A stretch of DNA of 64,000 nucleotides from Candidatus Heimdallarchaeota archaeon (GTDB taxonomy: Archaea > Asgardarchaeota > Heimdallarchaeia > Heimdallarchaeales > Kariarchaeaceae). The stretch is taken from the NCBI GenBank assembly GCA_030149205.1, contig JASBSB010000001.1, positions 776,712-840,711 on the forward strand, given 5' to 3'. Below the pieces are notes generated by a model. The model was given only the letters and a program-made list of their open reading frames with translations, searched no databases and was not told the origin of the DNA. The position numbers and the translations under genes were made by a program. Every line of letters begins with the position of its first letter. The stretch's first letter is position 1. This document shows positions 8,897-18,437 of this stretch, in pieces.

Positions 8897-10303
8897 GTGC
8901 ATCGAGAATATGTACCGATCAAAGTTATTGTTCCAATCACGTCAATAGGGGTTTTTATGAGTGCAATGGATGGGAGTATTGTCAATGTATCATTAGACAC
9001 CATCTCAAAAGCCCTTAACACAGACATCAATGGTGTCAGTTGGGTGGTTATTGCTTATTTATTGGCGATAAGCTCAATGATAGGATTTGCAGGGAATTTA
9101 GGTGATGCCTATGGTCGAAAAAAAGTGTTTCAATGGGGAATGATTATTTTTTCGACAGGATCACTCCTTTGTGGCTTGTCATCTACGTTAGAGGCATTAA
9201 TACTCTTTCGGGTGGTTCAAGCAATGGGAGCTGCTGCACTTATGGCGAATGGGTTAGCACTTGTTGTAAGTTTCATTGATCCTGCACATCGAGGGAGGGC
9301 AATCGGTCTGAACTCGATTGTTGTTGCACTATCAGCAGGAATAGGGCCTGTGTTGGGTGGTGTTCTAACCCAGTATAGTGGTTGGGAGAGTATTTTCTTC
9401 GTCAATGTACCTATTGGGTTTATCGGATTTGTATTAGTCCAGATTCGTCTCCCAGAAACCAAGCGTAATCCTGACACGAAACTTGATTTTGTAGGAATCA
9501 CTCTGTTTGGGCTAAGCATGCTTGGAATTGTGTATAGTATTACTGTGGTATTTACTGCCGTTTTGCAAGGAATAATAATCTTCTTAGTTTCCTTGGTTTT
9601 GTTTATCCTATTTATATGGTACGAGTCGAAGTTTTCTAATCCCCTCATCTCATTAAATCTGATGAAAGATAGACAGGTGACCATGGGCGTTATCTCTGCA
9701 ATACTTGGATTTATCGGGACAAATGCAATGCTCTTTCTAATCCCATTTTATTTGCAACAGGTTCTGTTATATAGTCAATCAATTACTGGATTAATCCTTA
9801 CAGTTTTTCCCGTTTCTCTCTCTTTAATTGGGCTACCATCAGGATTCTTAGCAGAAAAAATTCCTGCAAGAAAACTTGCAACCATAGGACTAGGTTTAGA
9901 GTTCGTCTTTCTCATGGGCTTCTCAATTTACCTATATGTTGCGCAAGTACAAACTCAGTTGATCGTGGTAGTTCTTTCCATTGGTCTAGTTGCTGGATCT
10001 CTCTCCGTGTTCACCAACTCTAATGGAACATCAGTTATGAACGCCGCCCCTCAAAATGAGATAAGTATTGTTTCGGGTTTGCTCAATCTTGCAAGAAACA
10101 TTGGATTCACTTTAGGAACCACGATCTCCTCCTCACTCTTCAGTTTTCTTTTAATCCAAAATCAATCAAACTTAGGTTATGTTGATAGTTATTACATTGC
10201 GTTAGCCTTTACCTTTGGAACATTAAGCATTTTGATTCTGTTTGGCGTTGTCCTTTCACTCCTTCGTGGGCATGAAAAAATAATTGTTTACGATGAACTT
10301 TAG
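8897..10303 (+). CDS. MFS drug exporter, DHA2 (14-TM) family
   Basis: Proton-driven multidrug exporter of the EmrB/QacA type in the cytoplasmic membrane. The 468-residue protein has about 14 hydrophobic segments. Visible family motifs are the motif-D-like MSAMDGSIVNVSL in the first membrane helix, the motif A loop GNLGDAYGRKKV between helices 2 and 3, and the antiporter motif C SAGIGPVLGG in helix 5. The start is GTG at 8897, with a TATA-like CATAAAAAA centred about 25 bases upstream. It is divergent from the PIG-L gene. Substrate range cannot be predicted. Confidence 0.9.
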   Translation: MHREYVPIKVIVPITSIGVFMSAMDGSIVNVSLDTISKALNTDINGVSWVVIAYLLAISSMIGFAGNLGDAYGRKKVFQWGMIIFSTGSLLCGLSSTLEALILFRVVQAMGAAALMANGLALVVSFIDPAHRGRAIGLNSIVVALSAGIGPVLGGVLTQYSGWESIFFVNVPIGFIGFVLVQIRLPETKRNPDTKLDFVGITLFGLSMLGIVYSITVVFTAVLQGIIIFLVSLVLFILFIWYESKFSNPLISLNLMKDRQVTMGVISAILGFIGTNAMLFLIPFYLQQVLLYSQSITGLILTVFPVSLSLIGLPSGFLAEKIPARKLATIGLGLEFVFLMGFSIYLYVAQVQTQLIVVVLSIGLVAGSLSVFTNSNGTSVMNAAPQNEISIVSGLLNLARNIGFTLGTTISSSLFSFLLIQNQSNLGYVDSYYIALAFTFGTLSILILFGVVLSLLRGHEKIIVYDEL

Positions 10304-10429
10304 AATAAGAGAATAGGTAGGGTGATGATCCACTTTTCCCTTCAAACATCAAAAGCTTTAGCGCCTCAGATTTTATAGTTTACAGGTTGAATTTCAGATT
10401 CTTATTTGTTCTCATGAACTGTGTAAGAG

Positions 10430-10438
10430 TTATATAAG
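10430..10438 (+). promoter_or_regulatory. TATA box of the large secreted nuclease gene
   Basis: TTATATAAG is a strong archaeal TATA match centred about 38 bases before the TTG start, implying a short leader of around 10 bases. Confidence 0.5.
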
Positions 10439-10471
10439 CTTTGTTTCAGACTCATTCAGGTAGATTTCACT

Positions 10472-13400
10472 TTGAAACCTATAAGTTATGTATTAATAGC
10501 TACACTATTGATTGGTTCAGTCTCTGGTGTAATTGTAGTTCATTTAGGATTATCAAATCCTCAATCAACTGACCTTATCATATCAGAGGTGCTTTATGAC
10601 ACTCCTGCTTGTGATTCAACATGTGAATGGGTTGAACTTTACAATCCAACCACATCAGCGATAGATATAACTGGGTGGACACTCTGGGATAACTCCAAGT
10701 CAAATTTGCTTCCAAGTGTAGTCATTCCCTCAGGCGGTTATTTTGTATTTGCAAGAAGTAATACTGGATTTCAGTCTTTGTATAACAAACTTCCAGATTC
10801 TGGAGCTATGACCCTAGCATTAGGAAACTCAGGAGATGTACTGAGACTTAAAAATTCCGCTGGAACAGAGGTTGACATGGTTGCTTGGGAAAATTACATC
10901 ACTGGATGGAGTGTTTCTGCTGTGGACTCAACTATCTATAGACCTACCACAACAGACACTGACTCAGTTTCAGATTGGGCGGATTCTAAAAGCTTGGGAA
11001 CTCCTGGATCAGGTTATTCTAGTCCCACGGATACTATATCCCCAAATGTCACGATTTCTTCACCGATTGATGGGACAACTGTTTCTGGTTCCGTTCTATT
11101 CTCATGTTCTGCAACTGATAATTCAGGAGTTATAAGTAGCTATTCATTGAAAATCGATGGGATTATTAAATCATCTTCCAACAATTATACCTGGGATACT
11201 ACGGCTGATAGTGATGGTTCCCATACTCTTAGATGTGAAGCAATGGATACAAGCTCAAATACAGGTTTCGCTGAAATTGCTGTAAATGTAAATAATACCT
11301 CACCTATAAAAACCTTCAATGTATACTTTACGGATCCACTAGCTGGTGTTCCGAGAATGGAATCACCTTCTCTTCAGAAAGGAAACATTTCAACTGGAAT
11401 AGTTGATCTCTTAAATTCTGCGACGGGATCGATAGATGCCGCATTATATCATTTAAGCTGGCAACCTGTAATTGATGCTCTGTTGAATGCCAACACTAGA
11501 GGGGTTACTGTAAGGATAGCAGCAGATGCGTCAAATCTCAATGAATTCACAGTTTTAAGTTCAGCGGGTATCTCAGTCACAGCAGTAAACACCTCAAAGA
11601 TTATGCACAACAAGTTCTTCATTGTTGACTCACAATACGTGTTCACAGGTTCTTGGAACCCCACCGAGACAGGGACATTGTTTAACGCAAATGATGCTAT
11701 AAAGATTAAGAGTCCACAGTTAGCAACAGTGTTTCAAGCTGAATTTGATCAACTGTTTGCTAACATATATGGCACAAAGAAGACTGATAACAATGCAGAG
11801 ATTGTGACTGTTGGTTCAACCACAGTAGAAGCCTACTTTGCTCCGAAAGACACTGGTTTAACTCGCCTGATTCAGTTAATTGATGGGGCAACCACAAGTA
11901 TATATCTCTCATTATTCTACTTCACAGATAACTCAATCTACGATGCAATTTTGCGGGCAAGGGACAGAGGAGTTTTAGTTCGTGGGGTCTTTGACTATAG
12001 AGGGTGGAGAAATGCCTATAGTGAGGCAGATGATGTTATAGCTTGGGGTGGAGGTGTTGTTGATGCAAATCCTGGTGTGAACCATCATAAATTTGGAGTC
12101 TTTGATGGAAAAATTGTGTGGACTGGGAGCACAAACTGGAGTGCATCAGGTTTTTCAGGAAATGATGAAAACAGTGTTGTGATACATGACATAGGTGTGG
12201 CTAGTCACTATATTGCACGAGTAAATGATTTTTATACTGATGCTCAAAACTATGATAACTCTTCAAGTCAAGCACCTAGAATTGTGACAAGACATTACAG
12301 TGGTTACCCAGGGTCAAACTTCATTCAATGGCGTCCACATCTGAACGGAAATACACCTAAAAAGTTAGTTGATACCTATGTTTTGTGGAGGTGGAATCCA
12401 ACAATTTCTCAATTTGAAGAGCTTCAAGAACTCAACTGGGCAGTTGGTTATTATTCAGATTCTGACATAGTTCTGGATCAGACCTATTATTATTGTGTCT
12501 CTTCAAGGACAAATGGTTTGGACTCGGGATGTTCTGCGGAATTTGCTCAGGTTCAATATAGTGGTGGTGGGTCTTCACAACCTGTACTTTCTACTGCCAC
12601 AGGTCATCTTACAAGTTTCGGGACAGATAAGGTAGCCCCTGTTGTGCAATTCCGATCCCATATCACTGGGCAGACAGTTAACGGCTGGCAGACAATAGTC
12701 TACTCAGGGAATGATACAAGTGCCAGAAGCAGTTGGGAGCTATTAATTGATGGGAGTGTGGTAAGCAGAAACTCACTATTTCTTCTTGATACTACCAAAC
12801 TGGTTGATGGAATGCACACTCTTGAAGCAAGAGTAACTGATGAGTTTGGAAATGTTGGAACTAAAACAATCACACTTAATGTTGACAACTCTGCCTATAC
12901 CCCCATATCCCCTGTGAATTTTGCGTCCATAAAATTTATGACCTACAACATCGAGGCATCGGGAACAAATCCGGGATTTAAAGATGTTTTAAAGGAAGAG
13001 AATGCAGACATAGTGGTTTTGGTAGAAGCTGGTAACTTTGATGATAATGGAAACTTTTCAATCAATTCATTGGTAATGGAATTGAATCAATATTTCTCCA
13101 CCGAATTACCTTACAGCTTTGCACTTACCCAAGGTCAAGGTAGCAAATATACAGGAATTGCAGTGTTAAGCCGTTTCCAGATCTCTAATTCCCTGCTGAT
13201 ACCCCTAGTCACATTAGATAATGGCTACAAATTTGATGTGTCACATGATTTTATTGATGTAACACTTTTAGTGGGAACAGGGATATTACATGTTATAGGT
13301 TCACATCTAAAAGCCAAATCTGGAGCATCTAATGAGATAAAAAGAGAAAAGGCTCAAGAGGGTATTATTAATTATATGGATACCTTGGGTGCGTCTGCAA

Positions 13401-14518
13401 ACATAATTTATGCAGGTGATTTGAATTCATTCTCTCCTCAAGATACAGGAAGTCTAGCACCCAATGGCGACCTAGGATACGGGCCTATAAATATGACTAT
13501 AAATCCTCTACACTCAGGATACCCTCTTGTCCAATCATTCACAGACATGTATAGGTCATTAAACCCAACAACACCAGGTTATACATATTATACTGCACCT
13601 TACGAGTCAAGAATAGATTTCATACTTACCAATGGATATCTTAATTCTAAAGGGTTAGGTTCAACAGTAGGGGATACTCCTTCTTCAAATCTAGGCTCAG
13701 ATCATTACAGTGTTGACGTGACTTTTAATCTTACAGATTGGGCACCTTTGGACACGACTCCACCATCTCAGGTAACTGGACTCTCTGCTAATGTTATATC
13801 CCCGTCTCAGATAGATCTAAGTTGGACTGGAAACCCAGAAAATGATGTTGTTTCATACAAAATCTATCGAAACAACACGTTGATTGCAACAATATCTACA
13901 ACTTCATTCAGTGATAAAGGTCTCTCTGCAGGAACAACTTATGTTTATCAAGTTTCTGCTCTTGACTCATCTGCGAATGAAGGAGCAAAATCATTACAAG
14001 TATCTGCAACTACTTTAAGTTCCTCAGGATTGAATCACATCATTATTTCTGAGGTTTTTTATGACACACCAGGAACGGATTCAGCCGAAGAATGGATCGA
14101 ATTATACAATCCTACAACTGTACCTGTAGACCTTTCAGGTTGGACATTGTCAGATAACCGAGGGGTCTTCACACTCCCATCAGGTACCACAATTGGTGTT
14201 AATTCGTTCTTGGTTGTTGCGAGGAATGCAGCAGGATATTTCGCACTATACAACAAAAATCCAGATGTTTCAGGAATGACCCTGTCTTTAGGGAATTCAG
14301 GTGATGTTTTAAGGCTGAAAAACCTTGGTGGAACCGAGGTGGATATGGTAGCTTGGGAGAATTATATTGTTGGATGGTCAATCTTTGCCAAAACGGGCCA
14401 GTCTATCTCAAGAGTATCATTAACATCGGATTCAGACACTGTCAATGATTGGATTGTTACATTGTCAAATGGGACTCCTGGGACTTTATCCTCACCACCG
14501 AGAACAAAAACTGTTTGA
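10472..14518 (+). CDS. Secreted LTD-PLD-PLD-EEP-FN3-LTD multidomain nuclease/phosphodiesterase
   Basis: A 1348-residue exported protein. In order: signal peptide or anchor (about residues 5-25); lamin-tail domain (about 34-165, ISEVLYDTP...EWVELYNPT); Ig-like module (about 190-275); two phospholipase-D motifs, HNKFFIVD with GSWN (H379, K381, D386) and HHKFGVFDG with GSTNW (H538, K540, D545), together making one PLD active site; a second Ig-like module (about 730-810); an endonuclease/exonuclease/phosphatase domain with N826, E852, D983, N985, D1077 and H1078; FN3 (about 1093-1180); and a second lamin-tail domain (from 1189) very like the first. Both catalytic sites look complete. Likely an extracellular DNase or phosphodiesterase for scavenging nucleic acid or lipid. 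Start is TTG; no in-frame ATG lies nearby. Confidence 0.88.
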   Translation: MKPISYVLIATLLIGSVSGVIVVHLGLSNPQSTDLIISEVLYDTPACDSTCEWVELYNPTTSAIDITGWTLWDNSKSNLLPSVVIPSGGYFVFARSNTGFQSLYNKLPDSGAMTLALGNSGDVLRLKNSAGTEVDMVAWENYITGWSVSAVDSTIYRPTTTDTDSVSDWADSKSLGTPGSGYSSPTDTISPNVTISSPIDGTTVSGSVLFSCSATDNSGVISSYSLKIDGIIKSSSNNYTWDTTADSDGSHTLRCEAMDTSSNTGFAEIAVNVNNTSPIKTFNVYFTDPLAGVPRMESPSLQKGNISTGIVDLLNSATGSIDAALYHLSWQPVIDALLNANTRGVTVRIAADASNLNEFTVLSSAGISVTAVNTSKIMHNKFFIVDSQYVFTGSWNPTETGTLFNANDAIKIKSPQLATVFQAEFDQLFANIYGTKKTDNNAEIVTVGSTTVEAYFAPKDTGLTRLIQLIDGATTSIYLSLFYFTDNSIYDAILRARDRGVLVRGVFDYRGWRNAYSEADDVIAWGGGVVDANPGVNHHKFGVFDGKIVWTGSTNWSASGFSGNDENSVVIHDIGVASHYIARVNDFYTDAQNYDNSSSQAPRIVTRHYSGYPGSNFIQWRPHLNGNTPKKLVDTYVLWRWNPTISQFEELQELNWAVGYYSDSDIVLDQTYYYCVSSRTNGLDSGCSAEFAQVQYSGGGSSQPVLSTATGHLTSFGTDKVAPVVQFRSHITGQTVNGWQTIVYSGNDTSARSSWELLIDGSVVSRNSLFLLDTTKLVDGMHTLEARVTDEFGNVGTKTITLNVDNSAYTPISPVNFASIKFMTYNIEASGTNPGFKDVLKEENADIVVLVEAGNFDDNGNFSINSLVMELNQYFSTELPYSFALTQGQGSKYTGIAVLSRFQISNSLLIPLVTLDNGYKFDVSHDFIDVTLLVGTGILHVIGSHLKAKSGASNEIKREKAQEGIINYMDTLGASANIIYAGDLNSFSPQDTGSLAPNGDLGYGPINMTINPLHSGYPLVQSFTDMYRSLNPTTPGYTYYTAPYESRIDFILTNGYLNSKGLGSTVGDTPSSNLGSDHYSVDVTFNLTDWAPLDTTPPSQVTGLSANVISPSQIDLSWTGNPENDVVSYKIYRNNTLIATISTTSFSDKGLSAGTTYVYQVSALDSSANEGAKSLQVSATTLSSSGLNHIIISEVFYDTPGTDSAEEWIELYNPTTVPVDLSGWTLSDNRGVFTLPSGTTIGVNSFLVVARNAAGYFALYNKNPDVSGMTLSLGNSGDVLRLKNLGGTEVDMVAWENYIVGWSIFAKTGQSISRVSLTSDSDTVNDWIVTLSNGTPGTLSSPPRTKTV

Positions 14519-14641
14519 TACACCTCCGGGTGTAAGATTTAGTTTGTTTATGAAAACTTAAACATTGTCGACCGAGTATTCTATTCTAATTTCAATATCA
14601 GATTTATATACAGAATCCAATATTATCTTAGAGGTTTGAAA
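14519..14641. promoter_or_regulatory. Promoter region of the 42-residue ORF
   Basis: The segment carries TTTATATA at 14603-14610 and GAGG at 14631-14634, that is, a TATA box and a possible ribosome-binding site correctly placed for the ATG at 14642. No other gene explains them. Confidence 0.45.
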
Positions 14642-14770
14642 ATGAGTAAAACACAACAACAAAAATCAGATAAGGCCAAAAGATTAGTCCTACAGGAATA
14701 TATCAACAGATGCAAAGAGAAAGATCGATACAATCTCTACAAAACTTTTCCAGTACCTTTTTTGGTATGA
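14642..14770 (+). CDS. 42-residue hypothetical protein
   Basis: A short ORF from ATG to TGA encoding 42 residues. The first 30 are charged and helical (SKTQQQKSDKAKRLVLQEYI then NRCKEKDRYN), and the end is hydrophobic (FPVPFLV). It has the best-looking expression signals in its 333-base gap: a consensus TATA box 35 bases upstream and GAGG eight bases before the ATG. I know no family for it. It precedes the 7TM-longin gene but that gene has its own AT-rich promoter at about 14819-14829. Confidence 0.4.
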   Translation: MSKTQQQKSDKAKRLVLQEYINRCKEKDRYNLYKTFPVPFLV

Positions 14771-14851
14771 ATTTATCACCATAATTTCTTTAACTCAAGT
14801 CATGAACAGTAGTGAAAACCTTTAAATTTCCTTAATCTTATAACTTGAATA

Positions 14852-15931
14852 ATGCTGTTAGCACTGGAACTAGTACCACCTGTATTGACTTTCCTAATCT
14901 CTATATTGGGACTGGTTCTGGTATTCAAGCAGTTTCACAGCAAGCCCATTAGACTAGTTTTTTGGTTGTATCTGACCTTTATCGCATTTCTTAGTTGGAG
15001 TCTGATGATCCTTTACTATAGGACTGCTTCCTCTTACTCAGAATCATTGTTTTTGGTTTCATTTTCATTTATTTTTGTTCAACTTGCAATGTACGGGACA
15101 TTTAGATTCCATAGAAATTTCTTCGTTAATAAACACTTCAAGAATCTTGACTTATATATTGTCACAGCATTAGTTGCACTTAACTCATTTCTAGGGTTTG
15201 ACCATAGATATTTATCCACAATAAAGTTAAATAATGGACTTTACACAGACAATTTCAACCCAATTCTTCTCATTCCACATTTTGTAGTAGTAATTATATC
15301 AGGTTACACCACGATAATGGCACTTAAACAGATGAGTTTGTTTGGTACAACTTTAGAGGGAGAAAACAGAAAAAATGACTACAAATCGATTATTGCTGCA
15401 GTAATATTGTCTTCGTTCGTATTGTTAATAATTCCTTGGTTGGTTGTTGCCAATCAGACTAAAACTAACAACACTGATATCTTTATCCTGTTTAGCTCGA
15501 TCATAGTTTCATTCTTCATTTATATTTATGGAATCAGACCATTTGCGAAGTTTTTTACTCCTCAGAGAATCTGGCAGATTCTGGTTATTGATTCAGCGGG
15601 GATACCGGTTTATCAACGTGTATTCAATGAGGAAGAAAGCATCGCAGACCCATTATTAATCTCTGCTTCTTTGGCTGTGGTGGGTAAGTTTTTACCAAAA
15701 AAAATCAAATTGACACCAATTGAAGAGATAAAGTTCAGCGAAAAATCGATAACACTTTTACAAAAAAATGGACTCAGCTATTGCATGATCTCAGATAATA
15801 AAAGTCTCCAGTCCCAACTCTTGTTGACCGAGTTAAGCTCAACATTCTCAGAAATTTCATTGAGTTTGAAGGATACGTATGATGAGCTTTATTCAAGTTA
15901 CAACGCCGCTTTAATGAAAATTATCTCATAA
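14852..15931 (+). CDS. 7TM protein with cytosolic longin/roadblock-like domain
   Basis: 359 residues. The first 230 form about seven membrane helices (an arrangement like the 7TM sensor modules of signalling proteins). After a junction motif YGIRPFAKFFTPQRIW comes a cytosolic alpha/beta domain of about 120 residues starting LVIDSAGIPVYQRVF, which has the look of a longin/roadblock-type domain: two starting strands with an S-x-GIP-x-Y turn, a helix, then IEEIKFSEKSITLLQ strands. Such domains bind or regulate small GTPases in Asgard archaea and eukaryotes. It is paralogous to and convergent with the gene at 15935, three bases away. AT-rich element at 14819-14829 supports the ATG. Ligand and partner unknown. 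Confidence 0.6.
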   Translation: MLLALELVPPVLTFLISILGLVLVFKQFHSKPIRLVFWLYLTFIAFLSWSLMILYYRTASSYSESLFLVSFSFIFVQLAMYGTFRFHRNFFVNKHFKNLDLYIVTALVALNSFLGFDHRYLSTIKLNNGLYTDNFNPILLIPHFVVVIISGYTTIMALKQMSLFGTTLEGENRKNDYKSIIAAVILSSFVLLIIPWLVVANQTKTNNTDIFILFSSIIVSFFIYIYGIRPFAKFFTPQRIWQILVIDSAGIPVYQRVFNEEESIADPLLISASLAVVGKFLPKKIKLTPIEEIKFSEKSITLLQKNGLSYCMISDNKSLQSQLLLTELSSTFSEISLSLKDTYDELYSSYNAALMKIIS

Positions 15932-15934
15932 AGA

Positions 15935-17038
15935 TTACGCCGCCAATAAGCTATACAATAACTTATCAATTGCATCAGCCTTATTACTATCATTATAATT
16001 CGCATTTGTCAGACTTCCTAAGACTTTATCTGCAAAACTATCCAAGATAAGGTCAAGCAACACACTCTCTTTTTCAGTTACAAGACCAATAATGTATCGC
16101 TTTTTGGATATCAATAACATTGTTTTGTCTTCAAACTCTAATTTTCTAACATCGGTAAGATGAAACCTATATCTTAGGTTAATTGAAATTAAAAGTATTG
16201 CAACTGAAAAAGTTGACTCCTCAATCATTCTAAGATTAGTCTTGTTTTTAATATAGAAATGCTTGTTGTAGATTGGTATCCCACTTTCATCTATAACAAA
16301 AACTGATGAGATTCGCTCCGGTGAAAAAAATCGGATGAATTGATGTATTCCATAAACATATGTGAAAAAGTTAATGACAACACCAGCAAAAAGAATGAAA
16401 ATGCTGTTTCCCACCTTATTTCCATTGAGGAGCAAGAAAAATGCGGTGATAATAACAGCGATAATTATCCCAAAAAAAGAGTAGGCAACCGGTCGGATAG
16501 TGTCTCGTTGAAAATCTCCATCTCTGAAATTAAAACGTAGGTTTACATTTGTCAATCCTTTGATGATTATAATCCCTACGATAACTACGGTCAAATATTG
16601 AAGTACGAAAAGTAAAGGACTGTAAATTACTTCTATCTCAGAATTTTGAGTTCTAATAACAGATAGATAGCTTTGATCAAGATACAGGAATGTGTTATTC
16701 CCTAGAAGCAATAGAATTAACCCTGAAAGGAAACGTTCTCCTTTGAAAGAACCAATGATCTGAACATGAAAATAGTATGCTGAAAATATCATCAGTTGCA
16801 GGAAACAAAAGGACACAAAGTTTAATTTTATATCCAAATTAATATCTATGACCATTCTTGAGGAAATCAGAAAGAGACTCCAAAAAAATGTTGCAATCAT
16901 TACAAGATATAGCCAACGTATAGACTTAACTGGTTTGTTCTTCATCTGACCCCAAATAAGTATAAGTCCAACCACAGATGAAATTAGTGAATAGGATCCA
17001 AAAATGACATCATAAACTAAGTATGTCAGCAGTATCAT
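15935..17038 (-). CDS. 7TM protein with longin/roadblock-like domain, paralogue
   Basis: 367 residues with the same plan as the convergent neighbour: seven membrane helices, the junction YGIHQFIRFFSPERIS, then a cytosolic domain beginning FVIDESGIPIYNKHF and continuing VRKLEFEDKTMLLISKKRY. The two proteins align through the junction (FF[ST]P[EQ]RI) and the D-x-GIP-Y turn but differ widely elsewhere, so duplication is not recent or divergence is fast. ATG at 17038 has an AT-rich element about 23 bases upstream on the reverse strand. The stops of the two genes are three bases apart. Function is inferred only from architecture. Confidence 0.6.
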   Translation of the reverse strand: MILLTYLVYDVIFGSYSLISSVVGLILIWGQMKNKPVKSIRWLYLVMIATFFWSLFLISSRMVIDINLDIKLNFVSFCFLQLMIFSAYYFHVQIIGSFKGERFLSGLILLLLGNNTFLYLDQSYLSVIRTQNSEIEVIYSPLLFVLQYLTVVIVGIIIIKGLTNVNLRFNFRDGDFQRDTIRPVAYSFFGIIIAVIITAFFLLLNGNKVGNSIFILFAGVVINFFTYVYGIHQFIRFFSPERISSVFVIDESGIPIYNKHFYIKNKTNLRMIEESTFSVAILLISINLRYRFHLTDVRKLEFEDKTMLLISKKRYIIGLVTEKESVLLDLILDSFADKVLGSLTNANYNDSNKADAIDKLLYSLLAA

Positions 17039-17201
17039 TCCTACTACAACCCTTCATTAAAATTCGTTCGCATTATTGAAAATTATTCCGTAATCTATTA
17101 ACAAAATCTTTAGAAATTGTTGAACCCTTGGCAGTAATTAGAGATTGTCAAACCATGTTCACAGAATTTACAGTATAACGACTTTTTTATTTTTCTAAAA
17201 T

Positions 17202-17209
17202 TTTATATA
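17202..17209 (+). promoter_or_regulatory. TATA box of the glycosyltransferase gene
   Basis: TTTATATA centred about 29 bases before the ATG at 17235; fits a leaderless or nearly leaderless transcript. Confidence 0.5.
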
Positions 17210-17234
17210 CTCAAAATTCTACTGATGGTTAACG

Positions 17235-18407
17235 ATGTCAGCAGAAAGGGTTGTAACAAATAGATTTCCATCAGGAAACGGTCTATTCGGTTTGAAACAG
17301 CTGTATACATCAGTGTTTATTGTTTCGTTAGGCATTAAACTCGTTTTTAGTTTCTTCAATCCTTATTTTACAACTGACCTGTACAGAAATCTCTGGTATG
17401 CAGATCAGTTTTGGTATCTGGGTTTTGACGTGTACAAATACTCTCCAATTCAGATTAATCCTGCTTACAATTTAATAGATAACAATACGGGTCAATTAGC
17501 ATGGCCAACAACACATTTTGATTATGGTGTTGTAAACCTAATGTTTTATGCTGTTATTGTGTTTATTTTTGGAAACTCATATCTAGCAGTTGTAACCACA
17601 AAATTGGTTCTTCTGGTCTTTGACCTGATGAACTTCTATATGCTTCTCAAACTTCTTCCAGAGGATCAATCATTGATTGCATGGGTTTATTGGTTAGCAA
17701 GTATTCCTCTGGCTTCATTTGAGGGACAAGTTGTTTCTATCACTGTGTTTTTTATGCTTGGAGCAATTTACGTTTACAAAAAACATAACAATAAAACTCT
17801 GGCGTATCTCTTAATTGCATTTGGATTTCATTGGAAATACATTCCAATTATTATCCTTCCTTACTTGATGTTTGACTCTGTAATGAGTTGGAAAAAACCC
17901 AAAATTGTTTGGAAGGAGTTTACTGATTTTGTTCAAGGGTTTATTATACCATTTACTCTGTTATGGTTTCCTCTCTTTTATTCACCGTATATTTTAAATT
18001 ACATCCTTTATAGAGGTAATCTTCCTATTGCGGATCCACCTTGGAACCCCTTTTATTATGGTGCTCCTTTCAATTTCTCTGAAATCCTAATTGTAGGGTT
18101 CTTTCTCTTTGTTTTGTACTCTGTAATAAGGGAAGCTAGGTTTAAAATGGATTTATCTATAGTTTTTAGTGGATTACCCTTTTTGGGTTTATTATTCTTT
18201 TTCACTATTTACAAATATGCATTCCCATGGTATTGGTTGTGGGCGATACCTGCAATTATTGCACTAAAAACAAGTGATCAGAAACGTTACAATTACTTTA
18301 AGCTCTTTCTCGGCCTTTGTGCTTTTGCTGGGATTGAAATGTTGATGAATGCTTTTGGAGTAGGTATATTTCTAAATCGAAAAGGGAGAGTCCCAAATTT
18401 CCCATAA
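17235..18407 (+). CDS. Probable GT-C-type membrane glycosyltransferase
   Basis: 390 residues with about nine or ten membrane helices. After the first helix an acidic extracytoplasmic loop reads FTTDLYRNLWYADQFWY (D48, D57) followed by GFDVYKYSP, the kind of Asp-containing first loop and G-x-D-x-Y motif seen in polyprenol-phosphate-sugar-dependent GT-C enzymes (GT39/GT87 and PIG-M-like families). Such enzymes transfer mannose or other sugars from a lipid carrier to glycans or lipids outside the membrane. Family assignment is by motif and topology only. Surface proteins in this window are rich in N-x-S/T sites, consistent with a glycosylating host. Transcribed with its own TATA box; the VOC gene follows 30 bases later. 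Confidence 0.6.
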   Translation: MSAERVVTNRFPSGNGLFGLKQLYTSVFIVSLGIKLVFSFFNPYFTTDLYRNLWYADQFWYLGFDVYKYSPIQINPAYNLIDNNTGQLAWPTTHFDYGVVNLMFYAVIVFIFGNSYLAVVTTKLVLLVFDLMNFYMLLKLLPEDQSLIAWVYWLASIPLASFEGQVVSITVFFMLGAIYVYKKHNNKTLAYLLIAFGFHWKYIPIIILPYLMFDSVMSWKKPKIVWKEFTDFVQGFIIPFTLLWFPLFYSPYILNYILYRGNLPIADPPWNPFYYGAPFNFSEILIVGFFLFVLYSVIREARFKMDLSIVFSGLPFLGLLFFFTIYKYAFPWYWLWAIPAIIALKTSDQKRYNYFKLFLGLCAFAGIEMLMNAFGVGIFLNRKGRVPNFP

Positions 18408-18437
18408 GGTTTAAAAGACAAACAATATACCATAATT

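Noticed and set aside
9217..9684. 155-codon reverse-strand reading frame inside the MFS gene
   Set aside because: It lies wholly opposite a strongly supported 14-TM transporter, has no motifs, and its composition reflects the antisense of membrane codons.
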